The position numbers and the translations under genes were made by a program. A DNA stretch of 64,000 bases, taken from positions 186,001-250,000 of the forward strand of contig NZ_JAUQTB010000001.1 in NCBI RefSeq assembly GCF_030580655.1, in the 5' to 3' direction. Below the pieces are notes generated by a model. That model did not search any database. It worked only from the letters and a program-made list of their open reading frames with translations, and was not told where the DNA came from. The DNA comes from Paenibacillus lacisoli (lineage in GTDB: Bacteria > Bacillota > Bacilli > Paenibacillales > Paenibacillaceae). This document shows positions 35,557 to 45,337 of the stretch, piece by piece. The number at the start of each line of letters is the position of its first letter. The stretch's first letter is position 1.

Positions 35557-37325
35557 TGTTTCACCTGCTCTCCGGCTGTGTCTTTGAGACGTGCAATATG
35601 ATCAGCATACTGAATGTGGTAGACATCCTGATATGGGCCAGGAATAGCAATCAATTGTTCATGCTTGCCTCGTTGGACAACCCTTCCTTCATTCATGACC
35701 AGAATCTCATCCGCATGGCGCAGGGAAGAAATTCGATGGGCAATAATGAAGGTGGTTCTCCCTCTCATCACTTCCTGGAATCCGGATTGAATCTCATGTT
35801 CGGTTTCCATATCCACCGCACTCGTTGCATCGTCGAGGACAAGAATTTTCGGATTTTTGAGAAGTGCCCGCGCAATGGCGATCCGCTGCTTCTGTCCACC
35901 CGACAGGCCCATACCGCGCTCGCCAACAACCGTGTCATAACCGTCCGGCAGCTCCATGATGAAATCGTGGGCTTTAGCCAGCTTGGAGACACGGATCACA
36001 TCTTCCATACTGACATGGGTCAGGCCATAGGATATATTGTTGCGTATCGTGGAGGAGAATAGGAACGTTTCCTGGAAAACCGATGAGATTTGACCGCGCA
36101 GACTTCGAATCTGGATATCCCTAATATCCTTGCCATCCAGCTTAATGCTTCCGGTGTTCACATCGTAGGCCCGCATTAAAAGCTGAATGATTGTGGACTT
36201 GCCTGAACCGGTACCGCCCAGAAAACCAATAACCGTACCGGGAGGCGCATCCAGATTAATGTCCACCACAGCAGGAAGCTTATTGCCATAGGCAAATGTA
36301 ACTCCGTCAAAAGTCACATGCCCTTCTACCCTCTGCGAATCCAGTTCTACAGCCCGTTCCCGATCCAGCACTTCAACAGGCTGATTCAACAGCTCAAGCA
36401 CACGTTCTCCTGAGGCTTTGGACTGGGTGTAGTTATTGATATGAAAGCCAATGCTCCACATAGGTCCGATTATGTACCAGATCAAACTAAAGAATGCAAC
36501 CAATTCACCGAGGGAAAGAGACTTCTGGATAACCAAATATCCCCCTACTCCCAGCAGCAGTACAATACTGATCGATGCGAGCAGCTCCATAACGGGAAAA
36601 AAACGGCTCCACAGTGTTGAAGCAAAAATCTGATTGGTCTTATAACGTTCATTACGGGTAGAGAACTTCTCAACTTCATAGGGCTCTCTTGCAAAGGACT
36701 TAACCGTACGCACCCCTGTGATGTTCTCCTGAACGGCTGTCGTCAGTGAACTGAGGGCTAGGCGCATTTCCTGAAATGCCGGGTGAATCTGGGATTCAAA
36801 CCGGAGGGCGATAAAGGCCAGAAGCGGCATACTGATTAAGGTAATCAGGGTCAACTGCCAGTTGATCGACAGCATCATGATCGCCCCGAACACGACCATC
36901 AGAATCACATTGAGCAGCTGGGCAAAGCCGAAACCGATAAAGTTACGGATGGCTTCCAGATCGCCGGTAAGCCGGGACATCAGGTCTCCGGTCTTGGCCG
37001 TATCGTAATAGCGGAAGGACAAAAACTGCAGCTTCTCATAGCAGGCATTCCGGAGCCGGTAAGCCAGATAATTACCGAGCCTTCCGCCAAAAAAACCGTG
37101 CAAAAACTGCATAAAAGACTTAACAATAACTACGCCTAACACACTCATGGCAAGTATGGGAACGCCTTCAAAATTTCGGGGCGTGATCACGTCATCGATC
37201 AAATACCTCAAAAGGTTCGGATAGATGAGCCCGAGCGCAGTCGCGATGGCAAGGCACAAGATGGACAAAAATAAATACAATCGTTTTGTCCAGAAGTATC
37301 CCTGCAGCTGCCTGAGAACCTCCAT
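35553..37325 (-). CDS. ABC exporter half, degenerate site subunit (BmrC/YheI-like)
   Basis: This 590-residue protein has six membrane helices and an ATPase domain with Walker A GGTGSGKST, signature LSGGQKQRIAIARAL and switch His in IAHRISSL. The Walker B reads ILVLDDATSAVD: Asp replaces the catalytic Glu, the mark of the non-hydrolysing site in heterodimeric exporters. Its stop overlaps the start of the partner gene by four bases. In Bacillus, bmrCD is induced by translation inhibitors through a leader peptide; I see no such leader in the 257 bases upstream, which hold only the dynamin terminator. Confidence 0.94.
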   Translation of the reverse strand: MEVLRQLQGYFWTKRLYLFLSILCLAIATALGLIYPNLLRYLIDDVITPRNFEGVPILAMSVLGVVIVKSFMQFLHGFFGGRLGNYLAYRLRNACYEKLQFLSFRYYDTAKTGDLMSRLTGDLEAIRNFIGFGFAQLLNVILMVVFGAIMMLSINWQLTLITLISMPLLAFIALRFESQIHPAFQEMRLALSSLTTAVQENITGVRTVKSFAREPYEVEKFSTRNERYKTNQIFASTLWSRFFPVMELLASISIVLLLGVGGYLVIQKSLSLGELVAFFSLIWYIIGPMWSIGFHINNYTQSKASGERVLELLNQPVEVLDRERAVELDSQRVEGHVTFDGVTFAYGNKLPAVVDINLDAPPGTVIGFLGGTGSGKSTIIQLLMRAYDVNTGSIKLDGKDIRDIQIRSLRGQISSVFQETFLFSSTIRNNISYGLTHVSMEDVIRVSKLAKAHDFIMELPDGYDTVVGERGMGLSGGQKQRIAIARALLKNPKILVLDDATSAVDMETEHEIQSGFQEVMRGRTTFIIAHRISSLRHADEILVMNEGRVVQRGKHEQLIAIPGPYQDVYHIQYADHIARLKDTAGEQVKQ

Positions 37326-37514
37326 AATTTTCCTCCTCTGTCTCTGTCGCAGAAATGTGTGACATTTATGAAGTTTATCACCGACCTTTCACAGCGGCAA
37401 AGAGAATTACTCGCCATATTCCCAGTTCAACCGGACTGAGTCACGAATATAGAAGGATAATCCGCAGATAACGGTCAAATCATCCCAATTCCTCTTCCAT
37501 GCTATAACAAAGGA

Positions 37515-37553
37515 TAAAAAAATCACCAGCTGCCTCAAATCGGTGCTGGTGAT
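37515..37553 (-). terminator. Terminator after dynamin gene
   Basis: On the minus strand ATCACCAGC pairs with GCTGGTGAT and is followed by T7. It ends the dynamin transcript 30 bases past its stop. The rest of 37326-37514 shows no gene. Confidence 0.85.
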
Positions 37554-37582
37554 ATCAAATGGATGAATTTATACTTAACAGG

Positions 37583-40500
37583 CTAGCGGGTTTCGAGCCT
37601 GGACAGCAGCTGCTGCCAATCCGACGCTGCCCCGGTCTGCTGCCACAACTCTCGGAGACTGCCTTCCAGCTCACCCAGCTGTTCCCGCAGCTGGTCTGCC
37701 TGAAAGCGCCCGCTGTCAAGTAAATGCTGTGAGTAATAATTCGTTATTTGCTGCTGGTACGGTGTGACCGCCTGTTCTACAGCTTCTCTCAGCTTAGGCT
37801 CCAAAGCCTGCTGCAGCCCGCTGCGTCCGCCTCCTTCGAAGAAGGAACGCGGATTCTTGAACATCCTCCAATAACTTCCCCAATCCAGCTGGTCCTGCAG
37901 ATTCAACTCGGCCATCGGCGGTGTCGGCCAAGTCATCTTCATATCCGGCAGTGCCGGTTCAAAATCCGGGAGCTCGCCCGCCACTTCTTCCAACACCGTA
38001 CTTACTTCCTTCCGCAGCAGCTTTTTCGCGGTCTGCTCCAGGTTCAGCGTCAATGCCAGCAGCTCCTGATTCAGATCGAGTGACAGCATGCGCATCAGTT
38101 CACGGCCGCAGGCCATAAATCCGCGTTTCAAATCCGTCCCTTCCCGGAGTACCGAGGAATGGAAAGCTTCCGCCATCAGGCTGCCCAGCCGGAAAAAGAC
38201 CCGCTGTCTGACATGGTAGAGCAGCTCTCCCGTCTCCTGCGCCAGCTCCGCCGTTTTATCAAGCTGCTCCAGCCTGATACATTTGTACTTAGCCCCTTTC
38301 ATCTGCTGTTCCATGGAAGCCAGCCGACTTGTCCTTACCTCTTCATCGGCCTCTGCTTCCATCACCATTCTCGATACCCTGGCGGTCAGCCTCCGCAGCT
38401 CCTCTTCCACCGACTGTTCGGATAAAGCAGGAAGCTGATCTCCAGCGAATGCCGTAAAAGCTTCTTCAAATCTTAGGAAACCGGACTGAGCCAATCCCGC
38501 GCTGTTCCCGGTCTCCTTGGCTTCCATCGCCTGCAGACTGGACAGCGGATACAGCCGCGGAAGTGAAATGCCGTTAATCTTGAGCTGCTGAGCCACATGC
38601 TCCTGCACCTGTCCCAGCTCCTGATCCGAGGAAGCGAGATCTGATGCGTTAATGATAAAGAACATATTGTTCAGTGCCAAGGTATCTTTCACACGGCCCA
38701 GCTGCATCAGAAACTGGCGATCCCCTTGGGAGAAAGCGTGATTGTAATAAGTAACAAAGATCAGGGCATCCGCATTCTTCATGTATTCGAAGGTAACTCC
38801 GGTATGCCGTGCGTTAACCGAGTCAGCCCCGGGTGTATCCACGATCACGATGCCCTGCTCTGTAAGTTCACAGCTGTAATGCAGGTCAATGCTGCTGACA
38901 AAACATGATTTTTGCTCATCGGCAACAAAGGAACGATACTCCTCCATATTTACTTGTATTCGTTCGCCCAGATGCTCCTCGGCAGTATGCCAGCCGGCTG
39001 CCGCTGCCCGAATGAAGCTGTACTGAGGTCTTCCCGCCGGATGGATACCCTGCGGTGACAGCTCTGTCGCCATCTCCCGCCAATTCTCTCTTGGAGCTCC
39101 CAGGCCCAGCAGCTGAAATGCATGGCGCAGGTCTTCCTCAAAGGCCTCCCTGGTCTTCATGGTGACAACGGCGGTGCCATGGGCCCTGCCCTCTTCCGGG
39201 GCCAGAATGCGGTTAATGGCCGCCGTCGTCGGATGCGGCGATACAGGCAGGACCGGTTCGCCCAGAAGGGCATTGGCGAACGATGATTTCCCGGCACTGA
39301 AGGCTCCGAACAGCGCCAGCGTGAACCGGCCGCCCGCAAGGTCCTTCGCGCGGGCGCGCAGGCTCCGTACCGCCGAGCCCATGCCGGCGTACGGCTCCAC
39401 CAGCGCAGCTGCGGCCTCCAACCGCGCCGCTGCGCGTTCCAGCCGGCGGCGCCGTCCGCCACCGGCCGGCCGTGTCTCCGCGTGCGGTGCCTGCATGGCA
39501 GGCGTACGCGTCGCGGGTTCGGTGCCCACTGGCTGTGCCGCGGGCACCAGAGCGTCGACCTCCGGCAGGACGCCGGAGGTCAGCGGGCGGCGCGGCGGCA
39601 GCAGCGCCGCCTGGGCCGCGGCCCGCTGCTGCGCTTGCTGCTGCAGCTCCGCATAGCGGGCCGCGGCTGTGCTGCGCGCCAGCAGCGCGGCGCGCTCGGC
39701 CTGGACGGCTTCGAGCGCGGACATGTTCCGCGCAGTCAGGCCGTCCAGGAGGGCGGCGGCCAACGCCAGGGCCGCCCTGCGATAGCGCGCGGTGATCTCA
39801 GCGCGCAGATCCTTGCTGTACTGAAGCGTATACTCCGGAGAAATAGCCCCTTCACGCACCAAACCTGCCACAAGGGCGGCATCCGTTTCAGGCAGTTCGG
39901 AAGTCAACCGGGATTCCCATTCGGCAGACCATAGACGGTAACGCTCGCCAAGCTCCCTCAGCAGGGAACGAACGTGAAAGTCCACCTGTCCTTCGACCTG
40001 GCCCCGCAGCATGGAGACAAGCAGCTCTAACCGTCGTGCTCGCTCCTGTTCCGTTTTATTTCCAGCAAAGAGAAAGCCTGCCTTGAAGCCCGGCTTGCGG
40101 GATTCCAGGTACGAACCGGCAGCATCGCGCAGCTGGGCAGGCGTAATATTAGCGTTCGCAAGCAGGCTGTCCAGCTCTTTCCGAAACTCCGAAAGCGCCC
40201 GTTCAGCTTGTGTCTTCAGAGACTGTTCCTGATCTGTCAGCGTATCCAGTCCGGTCTGCAGCTGCTGCATTCCTCCTTCCCCTCCGGCTTCAGCCAGCAG
40301 GGCCTCCATCTCTTCCTGCACATCAGACTGCCTGTCCTTCAGGTGCTGTTCACCGAGATGATGAAGGGAAGAAATAATGCTGTGCTCGATCAGAGAAACC
40401 TTGTTCTGTATGAGACCGGCGATCAGGTGCTCCAGCTGATTCCATTGGCTCAGCTCATGCTCGGGATGCAGCACGGAGGTAAAGATCAGATCTGCATAGT

Positions 40501-41209
40501 TGACCTGCCACGCAGCAAAAACAGCTTCAACACCTCGGCGGTACTCAGTAAAAGACAGTTCCCGGCTCCGATGCTTGTCAATCTGGTTGACGATCAGATA
40601 CAAAGGCTTACCCCAGTCAGACAACCTTTTCGCAAAAGACAGGTTATTCTCAGATTGTACATGGTTGTAGTCCATGACATAAAAGACGACATCCGCCAGA
40701 TGCAGCGCCGAATCGGTAGCCAGAGCATGTCCCGAATCCGTAGAGTCTACCCCGGGGGTATCCAGTAGAGCAGCCCCGCCCTGCAGGAGCGGGATATCTT
40801 CCCATACCTCAATGGAACGGTATTCGTCACCATTTCGGCAGTATTCACCTAACTCGGCAGGATTTACTTCGACTGCATCTGCGGGCCTTGCAGCTGACGC
40901 TTCCAACTTTCCTTCGTCAGCATCGAGGCGATGCAGGACGGCTCTAGGCTCGCCATCGCGAATCATAACCACATTAGCGCTTGTGGGAACTGGTCCCGAA
41001 GGCAACACCTGCCGTCTGCACAAAGAATTAATCAGGCTGGATTTGCCGGCTGAGAAATGACCACAGAAGGCAATGGTTAACTCATTCTGACCGAGTTTAT
41101 TTATCAGATCGCGGGCACGGCCGGCCGCCAGTTCGTTCCCCTCACCCGACCAGTAATCCATCAGGCTTTTTAATGGCTTGCTCTCTTCATATGTAACCGT
41201 TCTCAGCAT
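37583..41209 (-). CDS. Double dynamin-family GTPase (DynA-like)
   Basis: This 1208-residue protein contains two complete dynamin GTPase modules. Module 1 has P-loop GHFSAGKSS (50-58), switch DTPG (150-153) and NQID (208-211); module 2 has GAFSAGKSS (635-643), DTPG (791-794) and NASD (854-857). Long helical stalk regions follow each. This is the layout of Bacillus DynA (YpbR), a tandem fusion that tethers and fuses membranes and helps cells withstand phage and membrane-pore damage. The linker around residues 480-625 is rich in Ala and Arg and its DNA is far more GC-rich than the rest. Monocistronic, with an operator-like palindrome at its promoter. The start is supported only by a weak GGAG at 11 bases. 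Confidence 0.93.
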   Translation of the reverse strand: MLRTVTYEESKPLKSLMDYWSGEGNELAAGRARDLINKLGQNELTIAFCGHFSAGKSSLINSLCRRQVLPSGPVPTSANVVMIRDGEPRAVLHRLDADEGKLEASAARPADAVEVNPAELGEYCRNGDEYRSIEVWEDIPLLQGGAALLDTPGVDSTDSGHALATDSALHLADVVFYVMDYNHVQSENNLSFAKRLSDWGKPLYLIVNQIDKHRSRELSFTEYRRGVEAVFAAWQVNYADLIFTSVLHPEHELSQWNQLEHLIAGLIQNKVSLIEHSIISSLHHLGEQHLKDRQSDVQEEMEALLAEAGGEGGMQQLQTGLDTLTDQEQSLKTQAERALSEFRKELDSLLANANITPAQLRDAAGSYLESRKPGFKAGFLFAGNKTEQERARRLELLVSMLRGQVEGQVDFHVRSLLRELGERYRLWSAEWESRLTSELPETDAALVAGLVREGAISPEYTLQYSKDLRAEITARYRRAALALAAALLDGLTARNMSALEAVQAERAALLARSTAAARYAELQQQAQQRAAAQAALLPPRRPLTSGVLPEVDALVPAAQPVGTEPATRTPAMQAPHAETRPAGGGRRRRLERAAARLEAAAALVEPYAGMGSAVRSLRARAKDLAGGRFTLALFGAFSAGKSSFANALLGEPVLPVSPHPTTAAINRILAPEEGRAHGTAVVTMKTREAFEEDLRHAFQLLGLGAPRENWREMATELSPQGIHPAGRPQYSFIRAAAAGWHTAEEHLGERIQVNMEEYRSFVADEQKSCFVSSIDLHYSCELTEQGIVIVDTPGADSVNARHTGVTFEYMKNADALIFVTYYNHAFSQGDRQFLMQLGRVKDTLALNNMFFIINASDLASSDQELGQVQEHVAQQLKINGISLPRLYPLSSLQAMEAKETGNSAGLAQSGFLRFEEAFTAFAGDQLPALSEQSVEEELRRLTARVSRMVMEAEADEEVRTSRLASMEQQMKGAKYKCIRLEQLDKTAELAQETGELLYHVRQRVFFRLGSLMAEAFHSSVLREGTDLKRGFMACGRELMRMLSLDLNQELLALTLNLEQTAKKLLRKEVSTVLEEVAGELPDFEPALPDMKMTWPTPPMAELNLQDQLDWGSYWRMFKNPRSFFEGGGRSGLQQALEPKLREAVEQAVTPYQQQITNYYSQHLLDSGRFQADQLREQLGELEGSLRELWQQTGAASDWQQLLSRLETR

Positions 41210-41324
41210 TCTCTATCGAACTCCATTCCTTCGGCATTACCATCGTCTGTTCAGGTTATTTCCTGCGATGAACATTCACGAACCACCAGCAGCGCCTCAA
41301 CGTATCGTGAATGATTTAGTCTTT

Positions 41325-41353
41325 ATTGTACCATTGTACAATCGGCCAGTAAA
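41325..41353 (-). promoter_or_regulatory. Putative dynamin promoter overlapped by a palindrome
   Basis: On the minus strand -35 TTTACT (41353-41348), 17-base spacer, -10 TACAAT (41330-41325). A perfect 7-4-7 inverted repeat ATTGTAC/GTACAAT (41325-41342) covers the -10 and much of the spacer. A second repeat ATTCACGA/TCGTGAAT (41274-41312) lies in the leader. Together they suggest a repressor site; the protein is unknown. Confidence 0.55.
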
Positions 41354-41368
41354 AGCACGATTCTACAT

Positions 41369-41405
41369 AAAAAAGACGGCAGGAGATATCCTCTCCCGCC
41401 GTCTT
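41369..41405 (-). terminator. Terminator after 41422 gene
   Basis: On the minus strand AAGACGGC pairs with GCCGTCTT within a longer stem (GGGAGA/TCTCC) and is followed by six T. It closes the nth-linked small gene, 16 bases after its stop. Confidence 0.88.
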
Positions 41406-41421
41406 GGTCTGAATCGGCTGC

Positions 41422-41700
41422 TTATGCCTCTTGAGCTACACTTTCAAGAACAGGCATAAGAATTTCAAATACTTGTCCATGCTGAAGAATAGTAATGCCT
41501 TTTTGTTTGTCTTTCATCACTACGACATCCGGTTTCTGGGACATACGCTCCAGGTAGTGTTCAGGGACATCACCAGAGTGGCTGATTGTGATGCCTTCTA
41601 CTTCACGTTCCTCATTCTCGGTCAAGCCGCTGTCTACAACCTGTTCAAAGATATCAGAGAATGCCTCAAAATTGTCTGTGTACACCGAAATGCATTTCAT
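41422..41700 (-). CDS. Hypothetical protein conserved near nth (92 aa)
   Basis: I choose ATG at 41700 (MKCISVYTDN), nine bases from AGG; ATG at 41709 would sit directly on the ribosome site. The 92 residues alternate strand and helix and include an acidic stretch (GLTENEEREVEG), VPEHYLERM and DVVVMKDKQKGITIL, like a small alpha/beta sandwich. No signal or membrane segment. It follows nth by 33 bases on the same strand and ends at a terminator, so it is cotranscribed. I do not recognise a family with known function. Confidence 0.65.
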   Translation of the reverse strand: MKCISVYTDNFEAFSDIFEQVVDSGLTENEEREVEGITISHSGDVPEHYLERMSQKPDVVVMKDKQKGITILQHGQVFEILMPVLESVAQEA

Positions 41701-41733
41701 TACAATCATCCTTTTCTACTCATATACTTGTCG

Positions 41734-42435
41734 TCATTTCTTAGCTGCCTGCGGTTTCGTTACAGCACCACGTTCCTTATCTTTCCTGATTAGGGACGTT
41801 TTCATACGTTTCTTGCCTTCCCTGCATACATCCAGCAGCGGACAAACCTGACATTGGGGATTCTGGGCTTTGCAGTGGTATCGGCCAAAAAAAATCAGCC
41901 TGTGATGCGTAAGGGTCCACTCATCACGCGGCACTCGCTTCATCAGCTTCTTCTCCACTTCAAGCACTGAATCATTCCAGCCTGCAAGTCCTAGACGTTT
42001 GGACACCCGCTCTACATGTGTATCCACGGCAATGGCAGGAACACCAAAAGCATTCGAGACCACGACGTTTGCCGTCTTCCGCCCTACACCGGGAAGCTGG
42101 ACGAGGCGATCATGCTCCTGCGGTACCTCACCGCCGTACTGTTCTATCAACAGCCTGCACAGGTTGTGAATATGCTTCGCCTTGTTACGGTACAAACCGA
42201 TCCGCCGGATGTCCTGTTCCAGTTCCTCAAGCGGTACCGATATGTAGTCCTCCGGCGTCTTATACTTCTGGAATAAGTCAGCGGTTACCTTGTTCACGGT
42301 CTCATCCGTACATTGGGCCGATAGCAGTACCGCGATGGTCAGTTCAAAAGCATTGCTGTGGTTCAATTCACAGTGCGCGTCAGGAAACATGGCTCCTATG
42401 CTGTCGAGAATATGGCGAACGGTAGCAGTATTCAT
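41734..42435 (-). CDS. nth: Endonuclease III
   Basis: The start is ATG at 42435, eight bases after GGAGG; GTG at 42444 is too close. The 233 residues match the family exactly: helix-hairpin-helix LPGVGRKTANVV with catalytic Lys120, catalytic Asp138 in AVDTHVERV, and a C-terminal 4Fe-4S cluster of Cys188, Cys195, Cys198 and Cys204 (CX6CX2CX5C). It removes oxidised pyrimidines from DNA and nicks the strand by beta-elimination. In Bacillus nth follows asnS and dnaD; here those genes are 17 kb away, so the order has been broken up. Confidence 0.96.
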   Translation of the reverse strand: MNTATVRHILDSIGAMFPDAHCELNHSNAFELTIAVLLSAQCTDETVNKVTADLFQKYKTPEDYISVPLEELEQDIRRIGLYRNKAKHIHNLCRLLIEQYGGEVPQEHDRLVQLPGVGRKTANVVVSNAFGVPAIAVDTHVERVSKRLGLAGWNDSVLEVEKKLMKRVPRDEWTLTHHRLIFFGRYHCKAQNPQCQVCPLLDVCREGKKRMKTSLIRKDKERGAVTKPQAAKK

Positions 42436-42451
42436 GAGGCTCACCTCCTAC

Positions 42452-42490
42452 AAAAAAAACGTCCTGATACGGGGAACCCGCATCAAGACG
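42452..42490 (-). terminator. Terminator after S-layer homology gene
   Basis: On the minus strand CGTCTTGATGCGGG pairs with CCCGTATCAGGACG (one bulge) and is followed by eight T. It stops the S-layer homology transcript before nth begins 17 bases further on. Confidence 0.85.
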
Positions 42491-42521
42491 GTCGTTCTTT
42501 AAATAATCATTGTGTCCATGA

Positions 42522-45263
42522 CTACTGTTTTTGAATCTCAACGACAACATTGTTGTTGAAATATACAATAATATTATCATTTTCTTTCAAAGATTGCACG
42601 CTTAAAGTCGTGTCACCTTGATGAATATATACATTGGGGGCCAGATCAAGACGGTAATTGTCGTCTGCTGTGGAAGCCCGCTTCACATACACCTGCTTAT
42701 TCGTCACATCGTAGGTCCAGAACTGTTTGGCTTGTGAAGTGAGTGCCTTCAGAATCAGACTGCCGTCGATGTCATTACGCATCTCTAGACGGTCGCCCGC
42801 TGCCAGTGAAGCAATTGTGCTGCCGGTTACACCATTCTTGGTTACCGTTACATTGCCTCCCGCGTTAACCGACTGTGTTTTGCCTGTATAGTCTTTAATC
42901 ATCAAAACCTTAGCATTCGCATCGACGGAAAGGACCTCTCCGACGACAAGTTTCACACTCTGCAGGGATGTCGGAGTCGTTCCGCTGAAAGAAATATTAA
43001 CAAGGCCTTTCGCTGCCAAGTCTGCAGTCTTGATTGTCTGGCCGCTGTCTCCAGTCAGGGTCACTTTGCTCAGATCAATGTCACTCGTCACCCCTCCGCT
43101 TTGTACCCGGATCCGGTTCAGGGCCGCATCTACCGATACAATCTCAAACTGCTGTACCTTCTGGACAAGAAGCGTCTGAACCGTATTCTGATCATCACTC
43201 AGAATCGCCGTCACCCGGTCTCCGTATTTGAGATCAGAAATGGTGGCGCCTGCTTTGCCGTAATACTCGACAGCCGGGGACAGATTGACATAAGGCAGGG
43301 TAACCGTAGTGCCATCTGCCAGCAGCAGGGTTACCTTTCTTCCGGTATTATCCAGCGTGCTGATGGTGCCTTCGTATTTGTACATCACTTGAAGTGAGAG
43401 TGCACGAGCGCCGAAGCCGCTGCTGATAAAGGTCAAATTCACCTTTTTGCCTTCGGTCAGCAGCTTCTCAACCCCTGCCAGCGTCGGAGAAGGTGTGTTG
43501 TAATCCAGTTTGGTTTTGTCGTTCAGTGTAACGGCAAAAGCCTGCTTATTGCTGTCCAATACGGTAAGAATACGGTTTTTGGCATCATAGGAGCTGACCG
43601 TAACACCATTCAGCTGCTTGGATTGACGGTTCAGTACCTCGACCTTGGTAATCTGATCCTGACCGTTCAATGTGAGCTGCAGCGAATCTCCTGCGGTCGG
43701 ATCGGCAATCAGATCACTCAGCGATGCTGATGCCATTCCCGTTACCACAATCTCAGGCTTATCGCTAAGGAATTTGACCTCCAGACCGCCGCCCTCCTTC
43801 TGGTAAGTCAGCGTCTTGTTGTCCTGGCCGATGCTGTACAGCACTCCGCGTACCGTGCGCTCCACGCCCTGCGTGACTTCAACGGAGGCAATCACACTAT
43901 TCTTGATCGTATATTTAACCGCAGCTCCAGCCTTTAATTCGCTGAGAGCAAGAAGCTCATTTTGATACTTGATTACACTCAGATCATCCAGCTTGAAAGT
44001 ATCTGTTATACCGCTTGCACTTTTGAAGGTGATCGTCTTGTTAACCGTATCTACGCTTTGTACAGTACCCGTGTCGCTTTTGTTAACAATGCCTGACTTC
44101 ACAGTGACAGATACAGGCTTTTTATCCGAAGTAAAGGTTTCACGGCTCAGTTCGATTAGACTGTTCTGGGTTAGAGCTTCGGGCTTGATTACATTTCCGT
44201 TCTGATCAGTGAACACCGTGTCGCTATCATAGGTGTATGATTCATAGTTATCATTGACCAGCATCCACAGCTTGTTTCCTGACGCCAAACGCTGAAAGCT
44301 GCCCTGAATGCTCTCCACCTGCTGGGTTGGGTCCACAATTTCTATGTACGAGGCCGTCCCGTTTTTACCAATCACCGACACTTTGGAATAAAGCTTGACG
44401 TCATCGGCCGCGGCACGTGTTTCAGAGGTTTTGCTGAAATACGGCGTCGAGGCAGGTACATTAAAAGTCACCTTGCTGCCGGAAACGTTTAACGTCAGCT
44501 TGCCGCCTGCATTTTGCACGACATAACCTTCGGTTACATTGGAATAGACGTTATTCGTCAGCGCTTCCCCACGGCTGAAGAAGGTTGCCAACTGTGCCCG
44601 AGTCACCTGACCCAGCGGATCAAAACGATTGCCATCCACCCCTTTAGTCAGGTCAAGACTGACAGCCACATTAACATAGCCTTTGGCATTGGCTGAAATT
44701 TTGTTGTTATCCGCAAAACCGGTTGCTGTTGAAGCCGCAGATTTAGCCTCTGCATCTTTCCCTAGAGCACGTACCAGCAGTTTGGCAATCCATTCACGGG
44801 TAGCCTTCTTGCTGCCCCATGTGTCCTTGCCTACATCAACGGAGGATTCTTCTGCTGCGTCCAGCAGCTTCAATTGAAATGCAAGTGCTGCATAGGATTT
44901 GTAGTAGTTGTTCACCTGAATTTTAGCAGGAACCGCAGTTGGTGAAGCGCTGCTTAACTGATTTTCTTTGTTCAAGAAACGGATTGCCATTGTAATTGCT
45001 TCCTGCTGGGTTACTGCATCTCCAGGACGGAACAGGCCATTGTTGCCAAGGAGGATATCCTGTCCGGCCAGCTTGTAAATGTGCTTCTCAGCCCAGTAAC
45101 CTGTCTTCACATCACTAAAGATGCTTGAAGCTGCTGCTGCAGATACCGTTGTTGTCTCAGCAGCAAATGTAGAGGTGCCTGTCCCCAATGTAATCATACC
45201 TGCCAGAACGGCGGATACAACAACTTTGGAATGTAATGCCTGACCGCGTTTGAATTCCATCAC
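42522..45263 (-). CDS. Large secreted S-layer homology (SLH) protein
   Basis: This 913-residue protein has a signal peptide (cleavage near TFAA, about 35), three SLH domains (about 49-97, a weaker one at 115-167, and 183-232 with FADNNKISANAKGYVNVAVS), then about 670 residues of repetitive beta-structure rich in Thr, Val, Gly and Lys. SLH domains bind pyruvylated cell-wall polymer, so it would sit on the cell surface. The beta part repeats short segments of the form xKTITFKSASG, NRILTVLDSNK, RKVTLLLADG, suggesting a stack of small domains. Start may be GTG (45263) or ATG (45260). Function of the beta part is unknown. It has its own terminator. Confidence 0.85.
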   Translation of the reverse strand: MMEFKRGQALHSKVVVSAVLAGMITLGTGTSTFAAETTTVSAAAASSIFSDVKTGYWAEKHIYKLAGQDILLGNNGLFRPGDAVTQQEAITMAIRFLNKENQLSSASPTAVPAKIQVNNYYKSYAALAFQLKLLDAAEESSVDVGKDTWGSKKATREWIAKLLVRALGKDAEAKSAASTATGFADNNKISANAKGYVNVAVSLDLTKGVDGNRFDPLGQVTRAQLATFFSRGEALTNNVYSNVTEGYVVQNAGGKLTLNVSGSKVTFNVPASTPYFSKTSETRAAADDVKLYSKVSVIGKNGTASYIEIVDPTQQVESIQGSFQRLASGNKLWMLVNDNYESYTYDSDTVFTDQNGNVIKPEALTQNSLIELSRETFTSDKKPVSVTVKSGIVNKSDTGTVQSVDTVNKTITFKSASGITDTFKLDDLSVIKYQNELLALSELKAGAAVKYTIKNSVIASVEVTQGVERTVRGVLYSIGQDNKTLTYQKEGGGLEVKFLSDKPEIVVTGMASASLSDLIADPTAGDSLQLTLNGQDQITKVEVLNRQSKQLNGVTVSSYDAKNRILTVLDSNKQAFAVTLNDKTKLDYNTPSPTLAGVEKLLTEGKKVNLTFISSGFGARALSLQVMYKYEGTISTLDNTGRKVTLLLADGTTVTLPYVNLSPAVEYYGKAGATISDLKYGDRVTAILSDDQNTVQTLLVQKVQQFEIVSVDAALNRIRVQSGGVTSDIDLSKVTLTGDSGQTIKTADLAAKGLVNISFSGTTPTSLQSVKLVVGEVLSVDANAKVLMIKDYTGKTQSVNAGGNVTVTKNGVTGSTIASLAAGDRLEMRNDIDGSLILKALTSQAKQFWTYDVTNKQVYVKRASTADDNYRLDLAPNVYIHQGDTTLSVQSLKENDNIIVYFNNNVVVEIQKQ

Positions 45264-45337
45264 TAAGTCTCATCTCCTAATTCTAATCTCTCAATTTGAT
45301 CTAACTGAAATAAAGCCCCCTAAAAAAGAGAAAGGAG

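Noticed and set aside
39159..39934. Several overlapping long + strand frames in the GC-rich dynamin linker
   Set aside because: High GC removes stop codons in all frames; the only coherent protein there is the minus-strand dynamin.
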